NCBI GenBank assembly: GCA_958437495.1
Contig: CAUBOH010000032.1
Span: 1-16,257, forward strand
DNA length: 16,257 nucleotides
Direction: 5' to 3'
Origin: an uncultured Collinsella sp.
GTDB taxonomy: Bacteria; Actinomycetota; Coriobacteriia; Coriobacteriales; Coriobacteriaceae
Shown: piece by piece, positions 1 through 6,605 of the stretch
Layout of the letters: each line of letters opens with the position of its first letter
How positions within the stretch are numbered: position 1 is the stretch's first letter
Notes under the pieces: model-generated
Databases searched by the model: none
What the model was told of the DNA's origin: nothing
What the model saw: only the letters and a program-made list of their open reading frames with translations
Position numbers and translations under genes: made by a program

Positions 1-851
1 GCCTCTTTCGTAAAGCCGCCCGTAGACACGTACAGGCCGCGATCGCCTGCGCGAAGACCACCAATAAATGCACGAACCGCCGGGGCTCCCATAGCGCCCT
101 TACGGTGCTTAACCTCGGCGACAATACGAGGCGATTCCAATCCGAGAGCATCCGGAGACGCCACCACATCGCGACCACCATCAGGACCCTTGGGCATAAC
201 GCGAGCGCAGTAGCCCATAGCCTTGAGCAAGCCCGCTACTAAGCGCTCCATATCCTCCCAATCGAGCTGGTTAACGCGATCCTTAATGAGCTCAATACCA
301 TTGTCATAGGTCGCTGCGAGGGTTTCTTCGTCATTTGTCGCGTTGCTATCATCGATGGCGGAATCATTCGAAGGCACCGCCGACTTGTCCTTTGCAGCGC
401 TCATGAGGTTGACCATAACCTCATCAGACACGGCAAAGATGGTTTGGATGCCGCCAAGTGAATTCTTAGAAGAAGGCGAGAGCACGTCACGTGGAGCGGT
501 TTCGCCCCACTTGACGTCTCGCGTGTAGGTCACTCCGTCCATATCGCAGACGGCAACGCAGGGGCCAGTGATAACGCCAAGGTGATAAAGGCGGCTCTCC
601 GGGTCGTACATGACAACGGTCGAGCCCGTCGTCATATCGTGCGCAAAGCGGTAAACCTGGCCAACACCCGCCGCGACTTTACCCTTGCTGCCACTGGGAT
701 GCGCCTGGCCATATGCCGCCCTAATCTGCTCGCGATCCATAGCAGCAATGTCGGCACCATCGAAATCCCAACTGATACCTATGACGCCACGCTCGAGCCA
801 ACTGGGCGCGTATACTCCCCCGCGCCCAGCACGAATCATCCAAGCACCCAC
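1..851 (-). CDS. Mrr-family restriction endonuclease, 3' end cut by window edge
   Basis: About 283 residues are visible before the gene runs off base 1. The C-terminal half matches the Mrr catalytic domain (PD-(D/E)xK fold). It has a lead-in helix DWEDMERLVAGLLKAMGY at about 198-213, then GPDGGRD with D228, a strand IVAEVK with E246 and K248, and the family's GLYVSTGGFTKEA at about 272-284. D228, E246 and K248 would be the metal-binding catalytic set. The N-terminal about 110 residues (WMIRAGRGG..., GVIGISWDF...) form a separate domain often seen before Mrr domains, possibly a DNA reader; that role is inference. A Ser/Asp/Asn-rich linker at about 152-180 joins them. I chose the GTG at 851 because AGGCAGG lies 6 bases upstream; an ATG at 839 is the alternative. 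It lies 120 bases after brxL on the same strand. Mrr enzymes usually cut modified DNA, but the substrate here is unknown. Confidence 0.85.
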   Translation of the reverse strand, partial: MGAWMIRAGRGGVYAPSWLERGVIGISWDFDGADIAAMDREQIRAAYGQAHPSGSKGKVAAGVGQVYRFAHDMTTGSTVVMYDPESRLYHLGVITGPCVAVCDMDGVTYTRDVKWGETAPRDVLSPSSKNSLGGIQTIFAVSDEVMVNLMSAAKDKSAVPSNDSAIDDSNATNDEETLAATYDNGIELIKDRVNQLDWEDMERLVAGLLKAMGYCARVMPKGPDGGRDVVASPDALGLESPRIVAEVKHRKGAMGAPAVRAFIGGLRAGDRGLYVSTGGFTKE

Positions 852-971
852 GCAAAACCTGCCTTTCTGCCATAGCGCAACTTTGTTGTGGTGCCACGGC
901 TTAGCTCAAATGCACCAAAGATTGCAACGACGGCATGTCGTTACATCGGCAAATGACAACAAGCGGCCCTA
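852..971 (-). other. brxL to mrr intergenic gap
   Basis: These 120 bases separate the brxL stop (a tandem TAA TAG) from the endonuclease start. The only structure I see is a modest inverted repeat at 923-945: AACGAC and GTCGTT at 926-931 and 937-942 around a 5-base loop, with two further pairs outside one mismatch. No U-rich run follows it on either strand, so it is not a convincing intrinsic terminator. The endonuclease may therefore be transcribed by read-through from the BREX operon, or from a weak promoter here that I cannot identify. Confidence 0.4.
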
Positions 972-3113
972 TTACTCGCTCACCTTCATGTACGTAAGCT
1001 CAAATGCCTTCACGCGACGCATTTCGGGTAGGCGGTTCTCGATACTAAAAGCGTTGCCACTATCGAAGCGTTGCCAAATATCCAATCCGCGATCGAGCAG
1101 GATGTCCCACTTGCTATCAATCTTGAGATGTCGCGCATGAAGCGCACCGCTGCGATCAATCTTCCAAGTAAAATCAAGGCCCAAGGGAGACATGGACTCT
1201 CTGATTTGCTCCAGGTATTCCTCCTGCTTGGAATCGGGGTATTCGTCGGGAGCTGTGATCAGGTGCACCTTTACCGAAGTCACGTCAAACTTGCAATGAC
1301 GCACGACCACTTCAAGCAGCTCCATTACGTTGCGACACTGGTGGAACGTACGCACGTACGGATCAATAATCTCGACGTTGTGCGCCCCCTCCAAATAGGC
1401 ACCAAAGAGCTTCTCATAGGAAACACCGCGTTGATTCTCGCGCAGGGCAATATGTCCAGTCCCAGGCTTGCGCGCCGCTGGCTTTGGCTGAGACTGCGCG
1501 GCGGGAGCAGTTGCAACCTCAGCAGGCACGACAGACGCATCAACGGGCGCCTCGGCGGCGTGTCTATCGGCTTGAACAGACATCTCGAGCTCGTCGTTCG
1601 CGAGTATTCCGCTCTTGTCGCCCTCCCAAGGCACCTTGTCCAGTGAGTGATACGTCGCGGGATAGTCAAGCTCCTCGAGCGTTGCCACCTGTTTCCAGGT
1701 GCCTTCCCCCTTGGGGCGATAGGCAAAGTCAACACGCTCGAAGGTCTCGTCAATGCGGATGAGCGTGTCCTTTACGCGCTTGCGCAGCTCCAAAGCGAAC
1801 TCAACGATCTCAGCGGCTTCCTCGGCGGTCTCGTTGCGCCCGGGGAACAGGATTTTCATCAGGCCCGCGCACGTCTTCACCACGCCGTCACGATCGCGTG
1901 TTGAAATGCTACTAGAAAGCTCAAAGAACCGGTCAACCTCACCCGAATAGTCCATGGGGCGCATGGCGCGCAATGCTTCGGCAAGATAGTCAACGATAAA
2001 GCCAAAATCACTGCAGAACATGTCGCCACGGATGATATCCATCTCCCAACCAGGGATATAGGCATGCAAGCGATCAATAAACGCGGGGTCATGATAGACG
2101 GGAGGCAAATCCTCGAGCAGGTCCGTCTTGTTGACCATGTAGCTCACATCGTGGCTCGTGTTACCCACGAACACCATAGACGCCTCTGCCGTCACCTGTT
2201 CAATACCACGACTAAAGCTCTTGTTGGCCATATAGTTCTTCATGATGTCAACGATATCGGCCTTGGGCTTTTTATTCTTGCCCGCGAACTCGTCGAAGGC
2301 CACACAATCCCAGTAGCCAACCAAACCGATCTTGCCCGTGGAGTTGTTCACGAATAGCTTTGCCGGCGTCACCTCGCCGCCCGAGATAAGAATGCCATGC
2401 GGGCTAAACTCGCTAAACACATGGCTTTTGCCAGTGCCCTTAGGACCCAGCTCAACCAAGTTGTAGTTGCGCTCGCAATAGGTCACAAGGCGGGTCAACT
2501 GAAACAGCTTGGCACGGCGGCCCAGCTGGTTGGGATCCAAACCAATCGAGCGAATGAGTATGTCAATCCACTCATCCTCAGAAAACTGCGAGCGGCGTGC
2601 AACGAAGCCCTCAAAGTCGAAACGCGACATCTGAATAGGCTTAAGCGAATTGAGGACATAGGGCGATTCATCGCGCGCTTCATTTGCCTCGTAGGATAAA
2701 TCGGCGATGCACCACACGCCCGAAACGAGCAGACGACGATTCTTCTTAACTGTGTCAGAGCTCACGAGGACCTTGGATACACCCAAGTTCTCAAAGGACG
2801 CCTCATAGGCATCGCGCTTCTCGTTGAGTGTGACGGAAACCTTGTCGATGATACGCTTCTGGCCAATTTGCTTAATATCAGAACGTATAGCGCCAGCCTC
2901 GGCACGTTGCACGTAGTGCTTGGCAAGGATGCTGCGCACACGCTCCACGCCCGCTTCAATCTGGCTTTCGTCATCGGTGGCGCAATTTTGCCCCAACAGG
3001 TACTCAAGCACGTAGCTGGGAACGGCAGCGTTGCCCTTCACGAGCTTGACGAGGTCCTTACGGACCACATAACCCGTAAATACGTCGTTCAGTTTTTTAT
3101 CCAATGCGTCCAT
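972..3113 (-). CDS. brxL: BrxL, AAA+ (Lon-like) BREX component with C-terminal MIT_C-like domain
   Basis: 713 residues. The N-terminal region (MDALDKKLNDVFTG...VVRKDLVKLVKG) and the ATPase core match BrxL of type 1 BREX. Walker A is GPKGTGKS at 223-230 and Walker B is VAFDEF at 271-276. A sensor strand VFVGNTS sits at 314-320, and FIDRLHAYIPGW at 345-356 carries the arginine-finger-like Arg. After an Ala/Pro-rich linker at about 515-552 comes a second domain at about 553-712 (LRENQRGVSYEKLFGAYLEG, IIDPYVRTFHQ, LHARHLKI, DRGLDIWQRF). It resembles the MIT_C/phospholipase-D-like fold but shows no full HKD motif. BrxL was first called Lon-protease-like; published structural work points to a ring-shaped DNA-binding motor instead, and it is needed for phage exclusion rather than methylation. 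I preferred the ATG at 3113 over the one at 3131 because GATAGGG precedes it by 6 bases and the result matches the family N terminus. It follows pglX by 8 bases. Confidence 0.93.
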   Translation of the reverse strand: MDALDKKLNDVFTGYVVRKDLVKLVKGNAAVPSYVLEYLLGQNCATDDESQIEAGVERVRSILAKHYVQRAEAGAIRSDIKQIGQKRIIDKVSVTLNEKRDAYEASFENLGVSKVLVSSDTVKKNRRLLVSGVWCIADLSYEANEARDESPYVLNSLKPIQMSRFDFEGFVARRSQFSEDEWIDILIRSIGLDPNQLGRRAKLFQLTRLVTYCERNYNLVELGPKGTGKSHVFSEFSPHGILISGGEVTPAKLFVNNSTGKIGLVGYWDCVAFDEFAGKNKKPKADIVDIMKNYMANKSFSRGIEQVTAEASMVFVGNTSHDVSYMVNKTDLLEDLPPVYHDPAFIDRLHAYIPGWEMDIIRGDMFCSDFGFIVDYLAEALRAMRPMDYSGEVDRFFELSSSISTRDRDGVVKTCAGLMKILFPGRNETAEEAAEIVEFALELRKRVKDTLIRIDETFERVDFAYRPKGEGTWKQVATLEELDYPATYHSLDKVPWEGDKSGILANDELEMSVQADRHAAEAPVDASVVPAEVATAPAAQSQPKPAARKPGTGHIALRENQRGVSYEKLFGAYLEGAHNVEIIDPYVRTFHQCRNVMELLEVVVRHCKFDVTSVKVHLITAPDEYPDSKQEEYLEQIRESMSPLGLDFTWKIDRSGALHARHLKIDSKWDILLDRGLDIWQRFDSGNAFSIENRLPEMRRVKAFELTYMKVSE

Positions 3114-3121
3114 GCGCAGCC

Positions 3122-6100
3122 CTATCTCCATGTGCTCAGACCCGCGACCTTAGCCAAGGCATGCGGGAACTTGTTGTAATTGACCTTAACACCGTCGTCC
3201 AGGTCAATGTCGATTCGCTCGTTGGCCAGCGGGTAGATGACGTCGCGCTCCCAGTCGGTGAGTTCGTGCACCGCCGCGCGGTACTTGTCCGCTTGGCGGT
3301 TGTCGGCGGCGCGGTCACTCTGCTCCAGCTGGCCGATCTTCGCGTTGAGCTTCTCGACATACTCGCGCAGGTACTTGGTCAGAATCTGGCCGACCGTGCT
3401 CGGCGTGTAACGATGCATGTAAACAAGCACTTGGAAGCTGCCCTTGGGGCTTGCGAACATCCAATAGATGGGCCGCTTGCCGCTGCCCGTCACCTGATAG
3501 GTCGCACAGTGGTCCTTGTAGAATTCCTTCACGAAGTACTTGCGCAGGTCCTTGCCCAGGGCATTCTCAATGAACTTCACATTCTCGTCGAGCGTCTCGG
3601 TGCCATAGGTCACTTCAAGCCACTTGCGGAACTGCGCCACGATGTCATCGCCGAACCACTCGCCATCCAGCACGGGGATGATTGCATCGTCGTCGGGCAG
3701 GAATCCGGCATCGGGGACTTTCGCCTTGAAGTCGTCCACCGTCTGTTGCGCGTCGGCCAGGATCAACCCGGGCGCGAAGGCGGAGTAGCGGCCCATGATG
3801 CAGCCGACACCGTAGGAGACGAGCGACTTCACATCACGCACCAGGTCGGCGCGACGCACCGAAACTTTATCTTCGGGTACCTCGATGGGCACCTCACCTT
3901 CCATGCCGTAGATGCGCGCGAAGATGCGGTTGAGCTCCTCCTCGTTGGCTTTGAGTTGGTTGAAGCGCTCGTCGCACTCGTCGCTCCAACGCGCAAACCG
4001 CTCAGAAATGAGCGAGACAGTGGCGCTGCGAGCATCGGAGCTCGTGCCGCAAGTAAGTTGCTTAGCTCGTTCCTGAGAAGATGGCGCGAGCGGGTGCCAT
4101 TCGAAGTCCCAAGAGGCTTCGAAAGAGTCCCAATCGGCTTTCGAGATGCAAATAGAGCCATCGACAAGATTATTGATAATCCCGACTTCTTCTGGAGCAT
4201 CAATATAGGGAACTGCCTCAAGATATCCAGGCGGATAATTGAGCGTGGGATTCATAATGGACATGTAATATCGATAGGTCGAAGAGGACATAAGGCCAGC
4301 AACATAGCCAAATCTGTCACGCCTTTTGACTTCGCAAAAGGGCCCAGCAGTGTCAAACATAAAACCGTGCGGCACATAACGACAATGGAAATCGCCCGAG
4401 CAGATGGTGCTCCAAGATAGCCCTTCTTTGAACGCCTGTTCGCCGTTGAAATTGTGGGCGCGCAAGCGTCCATTCTTATAATTATCGTTCTTCATCTCCC
4501 AGCCGTCATTTTCCCAATTAAGGACAAACCAGTTGTTTCCATACCAAAGGCGGTACTCGCCGCCTTTGGTGCATGGAACCCATTTGTGTCGATTGGTCTG
4601 CCCTGGCTTTGTATCAAATGAGATTGTGCCAATCGCTACCTCATGCCACATCTTAATAAAGCGATTTACGTTGCCGGTAATTAGACCGATGCGAGCATCT
4701 ATAACCGTTTTCAAGGAAGGAGCTTCATTGAAGTTATCAAGGGCACGTTTGGGGGCCCAATAGATAAGCGAGGAGCCAGGGACCACGAGAAAGCTCGCCT
4801 GATTGACATGATGCAGCGAAGTAAAGTCTGGTTTTTTTGCGGCTCTAAGAAGTGCCGCTTCTTTTGCCACTGAGCCATCATAATCAACGAGCCGCAGATA
4901 ATCCCCCGTGCTCGAACTGCGGCCGTTCAAAAATACCGTAGCGGTAACCTGCACCACCTCGCCCCCGATTTGCTCGAAAGCGCGAGAACCGAGATGTGCC
5001 ATGCCCAGAATCATCTTTTTTCTCAAAATAAACGAGCGCATTTTCTCATAGCTTCCAAGAAACATCCAAGAGTGCATCGTTACCATGGAGCTGTAGCCAT
5101 GGTCGCGAGTCAGACTAAAACCGCGACGAATGAAACATGTGCATAGGTCGCCCTTCTCGTACGGGTAGCGACCCCTAATCCAATCCTTCATGAACTCATT
5201 AAAATGTCCGCTCCCCAAATACGGCGGATTCGCAACCACGCAATCCACTCGGCGCGAGAGTGCCTCAAGCACACTCTTCATCGTTCGCAGCTTCCTGAGT
5301 ATGTCCATCCCGAGCAGATCATCCCCGCTGAAGCTCGCGATGGCGTTGTCCACGGCGGCCATGTCATCAGGTGCAGGCACATAGAGACTGCCGACCTCGG
5401 TCATATGCTCGAAGGCGTCGAGCAGCTCGGTCGCGCCCGCGATTGGGCCCGCACCGTCGAGCACTCCAGGCTCAAACGCGACGGGTTCGAGCACCGTCAC
5501 ATTCGCGTCAATTTTCTTCTCGAAGAAACCGGGGTCCTTCTCGCGCGCCTTCATCTCGAGCGCGAACTTGGCGATCTCGGCGGCGCGGCCGTCGATCTCC
5601 ATGCCGAAAAGGTTGTTCTGCAGGATGAGCGCCGGGACGTCCTCCGGGAAGTAGCCCTCCTCCTGGTAGATCTCGAAGAGCAGGTCGAACGCGTACACGA
5701 GGATGTGGCCCGATCCGCACGCCGGGTCGCACAGCGTCAGCTCCTCGGGCGAGTAGACCTTGATGAAGTCCTCAGTCTCGCCCTCGGGGGCCATGTAGTA
5801 GTTCATCTTGTCCGCGAGCGCCGAGCCCGGGTTATTGAGCATCCAGAGGCGCCCGAGGGAGTTCTCCACCAGGTACTTCACGATCCAGTCGGGCGTGAAC
5901 AGCTGCGTCGCCGGCGCGATGTCGTCCGCGGTCGCTTTTTGGTCTTCTCTATTGTTGTACTCAGCCTTTCGCTCCGCCACGTAGAACTGGTAGAGCCAAC
6001 CCAGCACCTCGACGGTCTCGCACTCATCGTTGTCCATGTCCTCGACGATGCGGCGCAGGATCGAGCCCTCGGCCAGGAGCCCCTGCGGCATGACGAGGCT

Positions 6101-6595
6101 CGACGCCGCCGCCTCCCCGAACAGGTAGGGCATCGCTGCAGCGTAGTGGTCGCACACCGCCACCAGCAGCTCGCCGTAGGCCGCCTCGGTGCGGTTCGCG
6201 CCGGAGCCGCTGCCGCCGGCGAGGACGCTCTGCACGCGGTCGCGCACCAGGCGCGAGAAGCCGAAGTCCGGGTCGAACACGCCCTGGGCGGCGTCAGCGA
6301 GGATCGCGGGCTGGGTCGCGCCCGGGCGCGGCGTCACCACGGGAACGGGCGTGTAGCCCTTCGCATCCATGAAGCGCAGCGCACACAGGCGGTTGAACCA
6401 GGTGTACGCCGTCGACTCGACGACGGAGTCCATACCCTTGTCGTCGATGGCGGCCTCGAACCTCCTGACCTTCTCGGGCAGGTCGAGCCGCTCGGGGCTG
6501 CCGGGCTCCAGGACGGCGTCGATCCTCGCGGCGACCTCGGCGCGCAATGCGTCGCGGGTGCCGAAGGCCAGGTTCTTTATCTTGTTGGAGTCCAT
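3122..6595 (-). CDS. pglX: PglX, BREX adenine-specific DNA methyltransferase
   Basis: 1157 residues, the usual size for BREX type 1 PglX. It transfers a methyl group from S-adenosylmethionine to N6 of adenine at an asymmetric site, marking host DNA. The SAM-binding motif I is DPACGSGH at 290-297, followed by GMEIDGRAA at about 331-339. The catalytic motif IV is NPPY at 456-459 (VVANPPYLG). QLFTPDWIVKYLVE at 231-244 is the typical lead-in helix. Residues from about 470 to 850, including RHKWVPCTKGGEYRLWYGN, look like the target-recognition region. The ATG at 6595 fits best, since AGGA overlaps the pglZ stop 8-11 bases upstream and the protein then begins MDSNKIKNLAF. A start at 6616 inside pglZ is less likely. 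Base composition changes sharply inside the gene: the catalytic half is very GC-rich and the recognition half is not. Here pglX follows pglZ, the reverse of the usual order. Confidence 0.96.
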   Translation of the reverse strand: MDSNKIKNLAFGTRDALRAEVAARIDAVLEPGSPERLDLPEKVRRFEAAIDDKGMDSVVESTAYTWFNRLCALRFMDAKGYTPVPVVTPRPGATQPAILADAAQGVFDPDFGFSRLVRDRVQSVLAGGSGSGANRTEAAYGELLVAVCDHYAAAMPYLFGEAAASSLVMPQGLLAEGSILRRIVEDMDNDECETVEVLGWLYQFYVAERKAEYNNREDQKATADDIAPATQLFTPDWIVKYLVENSLGRLWMLNNPGSALADKMNYYMAPEGETEDFIKVYSPEELTLCDPACGSGHILVYAFDLLFEIYQEEGYFPEDVPALILQNNLFGMEIDGRAAEIAKFALEMKAREKDPGFFEKKIDANVTVLEPVAFEPGVLDGAGPIAGATELLDAFEHMTEVGSLYVPAPDDMAAVDNAIASFSGDDLLGMDILRKLRTMKSVLEALSRRVDCVVANPPYLGSGHFNEFMKDWIRGRYPYEKGDLCTCFIRRGFSLTRDHGYSSMVTMHSWMFLGSYEKMRSFILRKKMILGMAHLGSRAFEQIGGEVVQVTATVFLNGRSSSTGDYLRLVDYDGSVAKEAALLRAAKKPDFTSLHHVNQASFLVVPGSSLIYWAPKRALDNFNEAPSLKTVIDARIGLITGNVNRFIKMWHEVAIGTISFDTKPGQTNRHKWVPCTKGGEYRLWYGNNWFVLNWENDGWEMKNDNYKNGRLRAHNFNGEQAFKEGLSWSTICSGDFHCRYVPHGFMFDTAGPFCEVKRRDRFGYVAGLMSSSTYRYYMSIMNPTLNYPPGYLEAVPYIDAPEEVGIINNLVDGSICISKADWDSFEASWDFEWHPLAPSSQERAKQLTCGTSSDARSATVSLISERFARWSDECDERFNQLKANEEELNRIFARIYGMEGEVPIEVPEDKVSVRRADLVRDVKSLVSYGVGCIMGRYSAFAPGLILADAQQTVDDFKAKVPDAGFLPDDDAIIPVLDGEWFGDDIVAQFRKWLEVTYGTETLDENVKFIENALGKDLRKYFVKEFYKDHCATYQVTGSGKRPIYWMFASPKGSFQVLVYMHRYTPSTVGQILTKYLREYVEKLNAKIGQLEQSDRAADNRQADKYRAAVHELTDWERDVIYPLANERIDIDLDDGVKVNYNKFPHALAKVAGLSTWR
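4060..5260 (-). other. low-GC tract over the PglX target-recognition region
   Basis: Within pglX, hand-counted lines here give 45% (4201-4260), 47% (4501-4560) and 40% GC (4681-4740). Lines in the catalytic half give 68% (5401-5460), 70% (5701-5760) and 80% (6181-6240), and the 3' end gives 57% (3181-3240). The tract corresponds roughly to residues 446-846: it begins near the NPPY motif and ends before the conserved C-terminal region. This is the part expected to read the DNA target. The boundaries are approximate. Confidence 0.6.
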
Positions 6596-6605
6596 GTCTA
6601 CCGTC

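Noticed and set aside
923..945. Stem-loop after brxL as an intrinsic terminator
   Set aside because: The stem is short, has a mismatch and a moderate-GC core, and no T-run follows on the minus strand.
3104..4420. 438-codon open frame on the plus strand across brxL/pglX
   Set aside because: It is antisense to the conserved pglX C-terminal region. The translation is rich in His, Arg and Val runs typical of reverse-frame shadows and resembles no family.
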